Source of the DNA: Coriobacteriia bacterium
Lineage (GTDB): Bacteria; Actinomycetota; Coriobacteriia; Anaerosomatales; PALSA-660
DNA length: 45,968 bases
Assembly (NCBI GenBank): GCA_025361505.1
Contig: JANYKZ010000044.1
Coordinates: 1-45,968, forward strand
Direction of reading: 5' to 3'
Of the stretch, positions 16,079 to 25,018 are shown piece after piece. The notes beneath the pieces are model-generated. The model made no database searches. It had not been told where the DNA came from and saw nothing but the letters and a program-made list of their open reading frames with translations. The first letter of the stretch is position 1, and the number at the start of each line of letters is the position of its first letter. A program made the translations under genes and the position numbers.

Positions 16079-16687
16079 ATGGAACGAGCGAGCGCGAAGG
16101 AACTGTTCATCCTCGGGCGCGTCTCGATCCGCCCGACCTACGGCCACGAGATCATGCGAACGCTGCGCGAGTCCCGCGCCGATCTGTGGGTCGAACTCTC
16201 CGAGAAGCACGTCTACTACATCCTGAGGAAGCTCGATCGCGAGGGTCTCGTCACCGAGAAGGGCGAGCGGTCGGGGAAGCTACCCGCACGCAACGTCTAC
16301 ACGATCACCGAGGCGGGGTGCTCCACGCTGGCCGAGATGATGGTCGCCGACAGCCTGGTCCGCGCCGTCCCCTACTCCGAGTTCGATGTGCTGCTGGGCA
16401 TGCTGGCCTACACCGACCTGCTCGACGACGCGGCCAAGAGCGAGGTGCTGCGGCGGCGGCGGGAAGTGCTGCAGGAGCAGCTCGACGGTCTGGCCGAAGC
16501 GACGGAAGGCTCTGCCTTCGCGAGCGGCCCCGACGGGTTCCCTCGGCTCATGCTCGCCAAGGTGCTGCGCAACGTGACCGCCGAGCTCGAGTGGATCGAC
16601 TCGATCGCGGCCCATGTGGCCGGCTCGGGCTGGGCGTCTCTGAAGCCGACCTTCTCGGTCGCCGACCATCCCTCCATCACTCACTAG
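16079..16687 (+). CDS. PadR-family transcriptional regulator
   Basis: 202 residues. The N-terminal winged helix is typical: AKELFILGRVSIRPTYGHEIM...SEKHVYYILRKLDREGLVTEK, followed by the wing KLPARNVYTITEAG. The C-terminal half is helical for dimerisation (PadR C2-like). PadR proteins are ligand-responsive repressors, often of membrane or efflux genes next to them. ATG 16079 is chosen because it starts right at the domain and has AAAGGGCGG upstream. The HsmA-family gene follows 12 bases later and is its likely target, together with padR itself. Confidence 0.92.
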   Translation: MERASAKELFILGRVSIRPTYGHEIMRTLRESRADLWVELSEKHVYYILRKLDREGLVTEKGERSGKLPARNVYTITEAGCSTLAEMMVADSLVRAVPYSEFDVLLGMLAYTDLLDDAAKSEVLRRRREVLQEQLDGLAEATEGSAFASGPDGFPRLMLAKVLRNVTAELEWIDSIAAHVAGSGWASLKPTFSVADHPSITH

Positions 16688-16699
16688 GAAGCAGGGCCC

Positions 16700-17080
16700 A
16701 TGTCACCGATGCTGGTCTTCGCGGTCGTCGCGATGCTTCTCGCGGCCGTCCTCTACACCGTCGCGGTCTTCGGCGAGCGCGCCGCCGCCACCCTCAAGCC
16801 GTGGCACCTCGTTCTGTTCTGGACGGGTCTCGTGTTCGACACGACCGGCACGACCCTCATGACCGACATCGCCGGAGGCTGGCGCGGTGACCTGCACGCG
16901 TACGTGGGACTCACCGCCGTCGTCCTGATGCTGATCCACTCCGTGTGGGCGACGATCGCCCTGGCCCTCAAGAAGGAGAAGGTCCTGCGCGGGTTCCACC
17001 GGTTCAGCATCCACGTCTGGGCGCTGTGGATGGCCGCCTTCATCAGCGGCATCGTGATGGTGGCCTTCCATCTGGCGTAG
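16700..17080 (+). CDS. HsmA-family four-helix membrane protein
   Basis: 126 residues with four membrane segments (residues about 2-24, 36-55, 67-88, 103-124). KPWHLVLFWTGLVFDTTGTT and FHRFSIHVWALWMAAFISG match the TIGR03987/HsmA family. The conserved His residues in the helices (H36, H66, H80, H100, H105) might bind haem or metal, but the biochemical role of the family is not established. Co-transcribed with padR. Confidence 0.8.
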   Translation: MSPMLVFAVVAMLLAAVLYTVAVFGERAAATLKPWHLVLFWTGLVFDTTGTTLMTDIAGGWRGDLHAYVGLTAVVLMLIHSVWATIALALKKEKVLRGFHRFSIHVWALWMAAFISGIVMVAFHLA

Positions 17081-17158
17081 GTCCCGAATGCCGTGACCCA
17101 TCGCGCGTGCCGGGGAATAGAGCCCCTCGTCGAGAGATTCTGCGGCGGGAGGTGTGCC

Positions 17159-17467
17159 GTGTTCGCCAGGGTGAGCAGGTACGAGGTTCCGCGGGAGATG
17201 CTGGCCAAGGACATCGCCGGCGTCGAAGCCACGAAGAAGAGGGTCGCGGCGATCCCCGGGTCCGTCGGGATGTACTACCTCGTCGACCCGGACTCCGGGA
17301 AGACGATGGCGATCACGTTGTGGGAGAGCGAGCAGGCCATGCGCGAGAGCGAGGCCGCGGCCTCCCGGGTGCGCGAGGAGACGAGCGCGGCCGTCTCCTC
17401 GACGTTGATCGCCGTCGAGCGCTACGACGTGGTCGCCAAGCCCTGGACCCCGGGCGCCACATCCTGA
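17159..17467 (+). CDS. Small ABM-like (dimeric alpha/beta barrel) protein
   Basis: 102 residues: [20 protein letters not shown]...[22 protein letters not shown]...[14 protein letters not shown]. This strand-helix-strand-strand-helix pattern with TLWES fits antibiotic-biosynthesis-monooxygenase-like dimeric barrels, which serve as small oxygenases or haem/quinone handlers; catalysis here is not proven. GTG at 17159 has GGGAGGTG just before it and begins the domain exactly; the longer frame to 17093 adds an unrelated Cys/Arg-rich stretch. Its 3' end overlaps the convergent ABC exporter by 46 bases. Confidence 0.7.
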   Translation: MFARVSRYEVPREMLAKDIAGVEATKKRVAAIPGSVGMYYLVDPDSGKTMAITLWESEQAMRESEAAASRVREETSAAVSSTLIAVERYDVVAKPWTPGATS

Positions 17468-19350
17468 GCCGGTGCGGCCGTCCTCGGACGGAACTGAGTC
17501 CTGTACAGGTCGGCGTAGAGCCCTCCGGCGTCGAGCAGCTCGTCGTGCTTGCCGCGTTCGACGATCGTTCCATCCTCGATGACGAGGATCTGGTCGGCGT
17601 CGCGCACAGTCGACAGGCGGTGGGCGATCACGATCGACGTGCGGCCGGCGAGTGCCGTCTTCAGGGCGAGTTGCACCGCCACCTCCGACTCCGAGTCCAG
17701 GTGCGCGGTCGCCTCATCGAGCACGACCACGTCAGGCGCCTTCAGCAGCAGGCGAGCGATCGCGAGCCGCTGCTTCTCGCCGCCCGAGAGCCGGTAGCCG
17801 CGATCGCCCACGAACGTGTCGAGACCCTGGGGCAGCGACTCGATGAGCGGCATGATCTGCGCGCCCGCGAGCGCCGCCCGCATCTCGTCCTCGGTGGCCC
17901 CGGGCTTCGCATAGGCAAGATTGGCGCGGATCGTGTCGTGGAACATGTGCGGGTCCTGGGTCACCATGCCGACCACCTCATGCAGCGACTCGAGTGTCGC
18001 GTCGCGCACGTCAACCCCATTGATCCTCACCGCGCCCCCCCGAACGTCGTACAGGCGGGGGATCAGGTAGCTCATCGTGGTCTTGCCCGCGCCGGAGGGG
18101 CCGACGAGGGCGACGAGCTGCCCGGGCTCCGCCACGAAGCTCACGCCACGGAGGACCTCGGTGGAGGAGGAGGCGTCGACGTTCCCGATCGCTTCGAGCG
18201 ACGCGACGGAGACCTCGCTGCTCGAAGGGTAGGAGAAGTCGACCCCGTCGAACTCGACCCGGGCGGGTCCTCTCGGGATCGAGACAGCCTCGGGCTTCTC
18301 GGCGACCATCGCCGGCAGGTCGAGTACCTCGAACACGCGCTCGAACGAGACCAGCGCGGTGAGGATGTCGATGTTGATGTTGGACAGCGAGGTCAGCGGG
18401 CCGTAGAGCCTGTTCAGGTAGGCCGTCAGGGCCACGACCGTGCCGATGTCGAGGATCCCCTGCACCGCCATCACGCCGCCCCAGCCGTAGACGAGCGCCG
18501 TCGCGAGCGCGGCGGTGAGCATCAGTGACACGAAGAACACGCGGGCGTAGATCCCGCGCGTTATAGCGATGTCGCGGACGCGGCCGGCCTTGTCCGCGAA
18601 CTCGCGGTCCTCCTCGTCGGCGCGCCCGAAGAGTTTGACGAGCAGCGCGCCCGAGACGTTGAACCGCTCCACCATCGTCGTGTTCATCTGGGCGCTCACG
18701 TCGTAGCCCTCGCGGGTGATCGCCTGGATGCGTTGCCCCAGCCAGCGGGCCGGCAGCGCGAACACGGGTACGAGGACGAGGGCGACGAGCGTCAGCTGCC
18801 ACGACAGGACGAACATCGCCACGAGCACGAGCGCGACGCTGATGAGGTTGCCGATGACGGTCGACAGCACGTCCGAGAAGGCCTCCTGAGCGCCCTGGAC
18901 GTCGTTGTTGAGCCGGCTGACGAGCGCTCCGGTCTGCGTGCGCACGAAGAACGCGAGACCCATACGTTGAACGTGAGCGAACACCTTCGTGCGCATGTCG
19001 AAGATGAGCCCCTCACCGATGCGCGACGACAGGTAGCGCTGTGCGAGAGACAGCCCTCCGTCGAGGATGGCGAGTCCGGCCACCAGGGCGGCCAGCCCGA
19101 CGATGAGGTTCGCGTCGTGACCGATGATGCCGCGGTTGATGATCTCGCGGTAGATGAGCGGATTGGCTACGCCGATCACGGCGTCGACGACGACCAGCGA
19201 CAGGAATCCCACCAGGAACGCCTTGTAGGGACCGACGAAGCCCAGGATGCGCCGGAAGGTCCCCGGCGCGATCTTCACGTCCTTGACCGACTGGTCGCGG
19301 CGCAGCGAGTGCAGCGTCCCCCAACCCGCGGGCCCCGGACTGACGGCCAT
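17422..19350 (-). CDS. ABC exporter, fused membrane and ATPase domains
   Basis: 642 residues. Six membrane helices (about residues 38-300) are followed by a nucleotide-binding domain: Walker [11 protein letters not shown]-loop [12 protein letters not shown], signature LSGGEKQR, Walker B VVVLDEAT and H-loop IAHRLST. An odd Ser-rich insert ([20 protein letters not shown]) lies just before the core NBD. It is a half-transporter, so it should work as a homodimer exporting a drug or lipid. The ATG overlaps the MarR stop by one base (TGATG), so the pair is an autoregulated efflux unit. Confidence 0.94.
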   Translation of the reverse strand: MAVSPGPAGWGTLHSLRRDQSVKDVKIAPGTFRRILGFVGPYKAFLVGFLSLVVVDAVIGVANPLIYREIINRGIIGHDANLIVGLAALVAGLAILDGGLSLAQRYLSSRIGEGLIFDMRTKVFAHVQRMGLAFFVRTQTGALVSRLNNDVQGAQEAFSDVLSTVIGNLISVALVLVAMFVLSWQLTLVALVLVPVFALPARWLGQRIQAITREGYDVSAQMNTTMVERFNVSGALLVKLFGRADEEDREFADKAGRVRDIAITRGIYARVFFVSLMLTAALATALVYGWGGVMAVQGILDIGTVVALTAYLNRLYGPLTSLSNINIDILTALVSFERVFEVLDLPAMVAEKPEAVSIPRGPARVEFDGVDFSYPSSSEVSVASLEAIGNVDASSSTEVLRGVSFVAEPGQLVALVGPSGAGKTTMSYLIPRLYDVRGGAVRINGVDVRDATLESLHEVVGMVTQDPHMFHDTIRANLAYAKPGATEDEMRAALAGAQIMPLIESLPQGLDTFVGDRGYRLSGGEKQRLAIARLLLKAPDVVVLDEATAHLDSESEVAVQLALKTALAGRTSIVIAHRLSTVRDADQILVIEDGTIVERGKHDELLDAGGLYADLYRTQFRPRTAAPAQDVAPGVQGLATTS

Positions 19351-19799
19351 CAGGTCGCCTCGGCGTCCGACTCGCAGAGCCGGGTGAGGAGCCTGAGCAG
19401 CTCGTCGCGCTCGCCGGTGGCCAGCCGACCGAACATCGCGACCGCGCTCTCCCGCCGCTGCAGGTCCATCCGTTCGATGAGAGCCAGACCTTCGGCGGTC
19501 GCCTCGAGCAGGATCGACCGGCGGTCCTGAGGGTCGGGACGGCGAGCGACCAGCCCGGCACCCTCGAGCGCGTCGACGGTCGCAGTCGCGGAGCGCGGCA
19601 CGATCTCGAGCCGGGCGGCGAGGTCTCCGATTCGGAGCGGCTCCGGCGCGCGAACGACGAGCCGCAGCGCCCGCGCCTGACCGAACGTGAGCCCGAGCGC
19701 CAAGAGTTCCTGTTTGCCACTGCGGCGCAGCCTCCACGACGCCCTGGTCAGGGCCTCGGCGAGTTGCGCGAGCGGGTCCGATGCGTTGGTGGTGTCCAT
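19350..19799 (-). CDS. MarR-family transcriptional regulator
   Basis: 149 residues. Winged-helix core: [30 protein letters not shown]...[32 protein letters not shown], with the wing DPQDRR. MarR repressors leave DNA on binding small aromatic or drug-like ligands. The adjacent exporter is the expected target, and a palindromic site sits at 19803-19833 right before the ATG. There is no clear Shine-Dalgarno, so translation may be leaderless. Confidence 0.92.
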   Translation of the reverse strand: MDTTNASDPLAQLAEALTRASWRLRRSGKQELLALGLTFGQARALRLVVRAPEPLRIGDLAARLEIVPRSATATVDALEGAGLVARRPDPQDRRSILLEATAEGLALIERMDLQRRESAVAMFGRLATGERDELLRLLTRLCESDAEAT

Positions 19800-19802
19800 A
19801 CG

Positions 19803-19833
19803 CGGAGTCTAGCACATAGTGAGTCAGACTCCG
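19803..19833 (-). promoter_or_regulatory. Inverted-repeat operator before the MarR gene
   Basis: CGGAGTCT (19803-19810) and AGACTCCG (19826-19833) are exact inverted repeats, and an 11-base palindrome GAGTCAGACTC (19821-19831) overlaps the right arm. The region lies immediately upstream of the MarR ATG (19799), as expected for autorepression of the MarR-exporter unit. Confidence 0.6.
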
Positions 19834-19924
19834 TATTCGCGGTGGCAGATCGCGATGCCTCGAGAGGACGTCCGTCCCCGCCCCGTCTCATCGCCTCACG
19901 GCATCTGCCGTCGCTGCGGAGAAG

Positions 19925-20398
19925 TCATCGTTGATACGACGATGGCCTACCGCGCAGCCCCCTGAGCCTCAGTGCCTCCGCCCTCACGTCCGGCGCCGCC
20001 TCGCCGTTCACGAGCGCGGACACGAGTGCGCGCGCGCACCTGAGCGCGCCCAGCGCGACGAGATCGTCGTCCCACTCAAGGGCGACTCGAAAGGTCAGGG
20101 ACCCGTCCGCCGCAAAGTCCCACGAGGTCGAGCCGCGCAGCGTCTCGCGGGAACCGGCCATCGCCATGATCTCGAGCGCCGCGTGCTCCACGAGGTGGGC
20201 CAGTTCCGTGTCCTCCAACTCCCCGGCGAATCCGAGGCCGAGTCCGTTGTGGCACCGGTGCCCCTTCAGCCCGGGGAGCAGTTCGAGGGCCGCCCGGGAA
20301 ATTCCGGGGACCTCGGACGTGCTCAGCGGCTCGCCCTCGTCGAAGACGAGGACGGCGCGCAGGAGCTCCGGGGTGACGTTCGTGCTCACGACGCGCAT
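19925..20398 (-). CDS. Free-standing cyanophycin-synthetase N-terminal-like domain protein
   Basis: 157 residues. The stretch LLPGLKGHRCHNGLGLGF and TELAHLVEHAALEIMAMAG, followed by FRVALEWDD and a helix ALRCARALVSALVNG, matches the pattern of the N-domain of cyanophycin synthetase CphA (VLPSLEEHxC...GHIVEHxALELQ.LAG...VVFEY). In CphA that domain precedes two ligase domains and helps bind the polymer; here no ATP-grasp or Mur-ligase domain follows. It is therefore a stand-alone domain of unknown role. It is last in a row with two envelope-like genes, 14 bases after the 76-residue gene. No strong ribosome site is seen. Confidence 0.7.
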   Translation of the reverse strand: MRVVSTNVTPELLRAVLVFDEGEPLSTSEVPGISRAALELLPGLKGHRCHNGLGLGFAGELEDTELAHLVEHAALEIMAMAGSRETLRGSTSWDFAADGSLTFRVALEWDDDLVALGALRCARALVSALVNGEAAPDVRAEALRLRGLRGRPSSYQR

Positions 20399-20412
20399 TG
20401 CGCGTGCGTGGC

Positions 20413-20643
20413 CTACAGGTACTCGGCGGCCCGGCGACCCGCCCGGGTGCCGAAGAAGTACGCCAAAGAGATGACCGCGATCACCGCGACGACGCCGACG
20501 ATGACGATCTGCGTGCCGCGTTCCGCTATCTGCGCCCTGGCCTCGTCGACCACGTCCTCGCGGATCGCGAGCGCCTTGTGACGGAGATCCTCGAGGCTGA
20601 TCGCCGCTGCGGGCACGACCGCTCTCTCAGTCTGCTCGCTCAT
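20413..20643 (-). CDS. Small single-span membrane protein (DUF3618/YqjD-like)
   Basis: 76 residues: a helical charged half (SLEDLRHKALAIREDVVDEARAQIAERG), one membrane helix (IVIVGVVAVIAVISLAYFFG) and a basic tail TRAGRRAAEYL. This layout resembles DUF3618/YqjD-type proteins that often sit beside holin-superfamily-III-like (YqjE) genes, as here. The ATG overlaps the previous stop (ATGA). Function unknown. Confidence 0.7.
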   Translation of the reverse strand: MSEQTERAVVPAAAISLEDLRHKALAIREDVVDEARAQIAERGTQIVIVGVVAVIAVISLAYFFGTRAGRRAAEYL

Positions 20644-20996
20644 CGCTGCATCGACCTCACCTTCACGGCAGTGAAGATCGCCGCACCGACGATGAATACT
20701 GCGCCGACGATGAAGAACGCGAGCGGCGTGCCGAGCACCTGAGACAGGTACACCAATGCGGCGACGGCGATGAACAGCAGGCCGATCAAAAGCAGCGAGG
20801 CCGCGGCGAACCCGGACGCGAGCGCGAGCCCCAGCCTCTGCAGGGGCGGGACGATCTTCTCCTTGACGGTGGCCTCGGCCTCCTGCCGCACCCAGTCGCG
20901 TGCGGTCTGCAGCAGGTCAAGGAGCTGGTCGATGATCCGCGTCAGGAAGTCCTCGCGCGGCCCGCCGTCCTCAGGCGAGGACACGTCGTCGCTCAT
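20640..20996 (-). CDS. Holin-superfamily-III-like (YqjE-type) membrane protein
   Basis: 118 residues: an amphipathic N-terminal half (DFLTRIIDQLLDLLQTARDWVRQEAEA) and two membrane helices (LALASGFAAASLLLIGLLFI; PLAFFIVGAVFIVGAAIF). This is the Phage_holin_3_6/YqjE layout; in chromosomes these are envelope proteins rather than phage lysis proteins. ATG at 20996 has GGGGGAG 4 bases upstream; the longer open frame runs back through the terminator at 21051-21097 and is not real. Confidence 0.78.
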   Translation of the reverse strand: MSDDVSSPEDGGPREDFLTRIIDQLLDLLQTARDWVRQEAEATVKEKIVPPLQRLGLALASGFAAASLLLIGLLFIAVAALVYLSQVLGTPLAFFIVGAVFIVGAAIFTAVKVRSMQR

Positions 20997-21050
20997 CTGC
21001 TCCCCCGCTCCGTTGGTGGTGGACTGCCCCCAAGAACATACCCTGAAACG

Positions 21051-21097
21051 CCACCGGCCGCCTCCCCTCAGCGTCACTGAGGGGAGGCGGCCGGTGG
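21051..21097 (-). terminator. Terminator after the transglycosylase gene, 21-bp perfect stem
   Basis: A perfect 21-bp inverted repeat (21051-21071 with 21077-21097) with loop CGTCA lies 30 bases after the transglycosylase stop. On the minus strand it is followed by CGTTTCAGGG. Confidence 0.85.
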
Positions 21098-21127
21098 GCC
21101 TTGATGTCTCACACGATGGAGCGCGGC

Positions 21128-21658
21128 CTAGTACCAGTGGTGGCTCGACCAGAAGGCCTTCGCCTGCATGACTCCGCCGTAGCGGCCCTTCATGTACCTG
21201 ATCGCGCGCCTGGTGTTCCACGCCGCATCTTTCCACGGGTGTCCCGAGACCATCGCGGACGACAACTGGAACAGCCCGTAGCAGCCGCTGCTCGACGCGC
21301 TGGTGGGGTGGAAGTTCGATTCGTGCTTGGCGATCCAGAGCAAGGCGGCGATCTGGGTCTTCGACAGCTTGGCCTCGCTGGCGACCTTCGCGATGATCTG
21401 GGGGACCGTGAGCTTCTTGGCGACGGGCGCCTTCTTCACGGGTGCCGCCGGCGGCGTGGTCACGCTCGACGGGGCGGTGGCGGTCGTCGCCACCGTGGCG
21501 ATCGCCTCGGCGGTTGCGACGGGCGGAGCCGCGGACACGGGCTCCTGGGCCGCCGCCATCAGCGGTGCGGCGATGGCTGCCGTCATCGCGAATGCGATCG
21601 AGACGGCTACGAGCGCGCGTGTTGCAGGATTCGAACCGAACAGATTGTGGGCCTTCAA
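21128..21658 (-). CDS. Secreted lytic transglycosylase / lysozyme-like protein
   Basis: 176 residues. Signal peptide (KAHNLFGSNPATRALVAVSIAFAM...), a low-complexity Ala/Thr/Pro/Val linker (about residues 45-85), then a C-terminal lysozyme-like domain: ALLWIAKHESNFHP (catalytic Glu in HES), SASSSGCYGLFQLSS and a closing AFWSSHHWY. It should cut or loosen peptidoglycan outside the cell. A TTG start at 21658 is chosen because GGGAGG lies 6 bases before it and the signal peptide then begins normally; the frame stays open to 21775 but that part lacks a ribosome site. Confidence 0.8.
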   Translation of the reverse strand: MKAHNLFGSNPATRALVAVSIAFAMTAAIAAPLMAAAQEPVSAAPPVATAEAIATVATTATAPSSVTTPPAAPVKKAPVAKKLTVPQIIAKVASEAKLSKTQIAALLWIAKHESNFHPTSASSSGCYGLFQLSSAMVSGHPWKDAAWNTRRAIRYMKGRYGGVMQAKAFWSSHHWY

Positions 21659-22105
21659 GAAGGGCCTCCCGGTGCCGGGTACAGGACTGGCGGCGGACGA
21701 AAGGCGCGAGGAAACACGCATGGAGACATGCGTGAAGACAGCTTGGGTGGAGAGGTGCGTCGCTTTGAGATGCAACGCGGAATGGAAGCAGGAAGTTCAG
21801 CTGCCTCGCACCTTCGGCTCACTGGGGGCCGTCATCGGGCCGCCGCCGTGCGCCAAGAAAGAGCACGAGTATGCGCTTGTTCGACGCTGGGACCGATGCT
21901 CTCGTCTCCTGGAACGCCGCCCTGCTCGACCTGTCGTCTGAATACCCGCGTCGAGCGGCGAACCTAATCCGATGCGATGCGCTCCGGCGCCGATCCCTGC
22001 GGCCTGCCCGTTGAGAGGGCGGCCGCACGCCAATGGAGCACCTTCCGCGGCCCGTATCGGACCGCACGAGGTGGAACTGTAGCACAGACGTTGCTTGAGC
22101 GCCAA
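21659..22105 (-). promoter_or_regulatory. Promoter and long structured leader of the transglycosylase gene
   Basis: This gene-free stretch (21659-22195) holds a minus-strand promoter, TTGGCG (22105-22100) and TACAGT (22081-22076) 18 bases apart, giving a start near 22069 and a leader of about 410 bases. The leader has strong hairpins: GCGGTCC/GGGCCGC near its start; TGCGGCC-GCCC/GGGC-GGCCGCA (21998-22027); CTCGAC/GTCGAG enclosed by CGCCG/CGGCG; and AGAGCA/TGCTCT followed by TTCTT. In actinobacteria wall-hydrolase genes are often behind c-di-AMP riboswitches, but I do not see that family's conserved blocks. Confidence 0.55.
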
Positions 22106-22195
22106 TCGCGAGCGGTCGGAAGCAGGCCTCAAACGGCTGGCGACGCCCCCCGTCGGCGCCTTTCAGGCGACAGGCGAGGGACTATCTGACAGTAC

Positions 22196-24982
22196 CTACT
22201 TGGCGGTCGTCGTCGACTTCGACGGCACGGCGAGCTTCTCGAGGATCGTGCCGAGCTCCTTGATGTACGTGCCGTAGGCTGCCCAGTCTCCGGCCTTCTG
22301 CGCCGCGATGGCCTTGGCGTACAGGTCGCGCGCGGTGGCGATCTCGGACGGTGTGCCGCCGGTGACGGTGGGGGTCCCGGTCACCGAGCCGGTGGTCGTC
22401 ACCGAGCCCGCCGGCGCCGCGCCGAACACCTTCATCAGGGCGCCACCCAGGCTCGAGTCCATCGCGATGCGGTCCGAGTACGAGACGATCACGCGCTTGA
22501 GCTCGGGCATCGGCGACTGAGACGCCTGGATGTAGAGCGGCTCGATATAGACGATGGAGTCCCTGATCGGGATCACGAGCAGGTTGCCGAAGATCACCTG
22601 GCTCCCCTGCTGATTGAGCAGGGTCAGCTCCTTGCTGATGTCGGGCTCCTGGTTCAGGCGCGCCCTGATCTGCTCCGGGCCGAGTACGAGTCGCTGCTTC
22701 GGGAAGTTGAAGACGATGCGCTGTCCGTACGTTCCCGGGTCCGACTTCGCGGCCATCCACCCGATCATGTTGTCCTTGTTGCGCGGTGTGAACGGCTCCA
22801 TGAGCAGGAAGTCCTCGGTCGACTGCCCGGGGAGCTGCATGAGCACGTAGTACGGGTCCATCGGCTTGTCGGTCTTCTCGCCCGGCAGCGCCCACTGGTC
22901 TTCCTTGTTGTAGAAGACCACCGGATCGAGCATGTGGTAGGTCTTGTAGACCTCGGCCTGCATCCTGAAGAGATCCTCGGGATAGCGGAGATGCTCGCGG
23001 ATGCCGGCCGGCATCTTCGACAGGTCGGTGAACAGGCCGGGGTAGAGCGTCCGATATGCCGCGAGCACCGGGTCCTTCGTGTCGAAGGCGTAGAACGTGG
23101 TGGTGCCGTCGTAGGCGTCCACCGTGACCTTGACCGAGTTCCGGATGTAGTTGACCTCGCTGCCGGGGGCGCGCTCGGAGTACGGGTATGAGGTCGAGGT
23201 CGTGTAGGCGTCGAGCACCCACACGATCCTGCCGTCGGTGATCACCGGATAGGGATCGCCGTCGAGGGTGAGCCACGGGGCCAGCTCGGAGACCCGGTCC
23301 GTGATGGTACGGCGGAACAGCATCTTGCTGTTCGAGCCGATCGCCGTCGAGAAGAGGATCTCGACGTCCCCGGTGCGGATCGCGAACGCCAGGCGATCGA
23401 CGAGCGAGCCGACGGGGATGCCGTTGGCGCCCGTGTAGGTCGTGACCGCGTTCTCGCCGCCGACCGGGTAGTCGAACTCCTTCTGGGTCCCGCCGACGAT
23501 CGAGTAGTCGGTGGTCTCCTCGCCGAAGTAGATGCCGGGCCGGGTGACCTTAAGGTCGGTCGCGGACTTGGGCGGCAGGTCCTTGACGATGAGCTCCGGC
23601 AGACCGTCCGCTCCCACCTTGTTCACGGGACTCACGACGACGCCGTACCCGTGCGTGTAGACGAGATGCTTGTTGATCCAGGTCTTGGCCTGCTCGCTCA
23701 ACTGCGTCGTGTTCATCTCGCGGGCGGAGATGAGCGCCTGCTGACGGACACCGTCGATCGTGTAGCGGTCGATGTCGACGTCCTTGAAGTCGTAGTAGAA
23801 GCGGATCTCCTGGAGCTGCTTGTAGGAGTCCACGACGACGTTCGGGTCCCAGAGACGGACGTTCTTGACCGTCGACGTGGCGTCGACGATGTCCTGAGCG
23901 GTGAGGTCCGCGCTCGCCGGGAAGCCGGTCGCGTCCACGGAGGTCAGGTCGAAGGCCGCCCTGGTCGCGGTGATGTTGCGCTGGATGTAGGGCTTTTCGA
24001 AGGCGAGCTCGTTCGGCGCCACCACCAGCTGCTGCACGGCGACCGGGTAGACGACGCCGACCAGCACGCTGGCGGCCACCCACACGCCGAGGCCGATGAG
24101 GGGCAGCTTCCATCCCTTGTAGCGGATGTTGAGCAGCAGCAGCACCCCGACCGCGATGGCGATGACGATCAGGATCCAGTAGGCGGGCATCTGCGCGTGC
24201 ACGTCGGTGTACGACGCGCCCAGCACCTGGCCGCGGGGAGAGAAGTCGAGTTCGTAGATGGACAGCCAGTAGTCGAACGCCTTCGAGGCGACGAGCAGCC
24301 CCAGCAGCACGGAGATGTGGGCTTTCACGTGCGGGTCGAAGCCATCCAACCGTTCGGCCGGCCGGATCCCGCCGTCGTAGAGGTGCAGGAGCGCGGTCAC
24401 GACAAGGGTCAGGAAGAGCGCCCCGAACAGCCAGTCGGCGATGAGGCGCAGTGCGGGGATCGAGAAGACGAAGAAGCCCACGTCGATGCCGAAATGCGCG
24501 TCGGTCGTACCGAACTTCACGCCCGCCAGCGCGAGACGGAACGTCTGCCAGTTGTCGGACATCGACGCCCCGACCCCCCACGCGAGCACCACGGCGACGC
24601 CAACGATGATCCAGCCGGTGTACGGCTCGATCACGGCGCGGACGCGGGTCAGCGCCTCCTCGATCTGCTGCTGCGGGTTGAGCGCCGCACCCTGGGGCCA
24701 CGCGGCGGGCGAGACCCTCGGGCGCAGCCGACGAGCGACCACGAGGTTCGCGTACAGGATCGCGAAGGTGACGACTCCGAAGGCGGCGCCCACCGCCCAC
24801 GCGCTCGCGATCCGCGTCCAGAAGACGTCGGTCTGGTGAAGGTCGGCGTACCACAGGTAGTCGGTATAGAAGGTGGCGGCCGCACCCGCAGTCGCGCTCA
24901 GGAAAACGATGACGATGGCGATCGCGGTGATGACGCGCGTTCGCAGGGGCACGATCGCGCCCCGGGCTGAGCGTGTTGCCAT
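22196..24982 (-). CDS. UPF0182 (COG1615) large membrane protein
   Basis: 928 residues. N-terminal third has about seven membrane segments (TRVITAIAIVIVFLSATAG at residues 14-32; later DVGFFVFSIPALRLIADWLF). A large extracytoplasmic domain carries family-typical stretches FEKPYIQRNI, KTWINKHLVYTHGYG, IYFGEETTDYSIVGG, VNYIRNSVKVTVDAYDG and DLFRMQAEVYKTYH. A Thr/Gly-rich linker and a helical tail close it. Length fits the family, widespread in Actinomycetota, whose function is unknown. It is last of a three-gene operon with HEAT and HD-GYP genes, 36 bases after the latter. Confidence 0.93.
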   Translation of the reverse strand: MATRSARGAIVPLRTRVITAIAIVIVFLSATAGAAATFYTDYLWYADLHQTDVFWTRIASAWAVGAAFGVVTFAILYANLVVARRLRPRVSPAAWPQGAALNPQQQIEEALTRVRAVIEPYTGWIIVGVAVVLAWGVGASMSDNWQTFRLALAGVKFGTTDAHFGIDVGFFVFSIPALRLIADWLFGALFLTLVVTALLHLYDGGIRPAERLDGFDPHVKAHISVLLGLLVASKAFDYWLSIYELDFSPRGQVLGASYTDVHAQMPAYWILIVIAIAVGVLLLLNIRYKGWKLPLIGLGVWVAASVLVGVVYPVAVQQLVVAPNELAFEKPYIQRNITATRAAFDLTSVDATGFPASADLTAQDIVDATSTVKNVRLWDPNVVVDSYKQLQEIRFYYDFKDVDIDRYTIDGVRQQALISAREMNTTQLSEQAKTWINKHLVYTHGYGVVVSPVNKVGADGLPELIVKDLPPKSATDLKVTRPGIYFGEETTDYSIVGGTQKEFDYPVGGENAVTTYTGANGIPVGSLVDRLAFAIRTGDVEILFSTAIGSNSKMLFRRTITDRVSELAPWLTLDGDPYPVITDGRIVWVLDAYTTSTSYPYSERAPGSEVNYIRNSVKVTVDAYDGTTTFYAFDTKDPVLAAYRTLYPGLFTDLSKMPAGIREHLRYPEDLFRMQAEVYKTYHMLDPVVFYNKEDQWALPGEKTDKPMDPYYVLMQLPGQSTEDFLLMEPFTPRNKDNMIGWMAAKSDPGTYGQRIVFNFPKQRLVLGPEQIRARLNQEPDISKELTLLNQQGSQVIFGNLLVIPIRDSIVYIEPLYIQASQSPMPELKRVIVSYSDRIAMDSSLGGALMKVFGAAPAGSVTTTGSVTGTPTVTGGTPSEIATARDLYAKAIAAQKAGDWAAYGTYIKELGTILEKLAVPSKSTTTAK

Positions 24983-25018
24983 ACGGCTGACTCCTCGGTC
25001 GTGTGGTGCGGGCGCCCT

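Noticed and set aside
20413-20996. Prophage remnant, because of the holin-like gene
   Set aside because: No other phage gene is near; the pair matches chromosomal YqjD/YqjE-type envelope genes.
21659-22069. c-di-AMP (ydaO/yuaA) riboswitch
   Set aside because: The GGGGUGAAUC and CCGAACCCGUCAGCUAACC-type blocks of that family are not seen; reported only as an unassigned structured leader.
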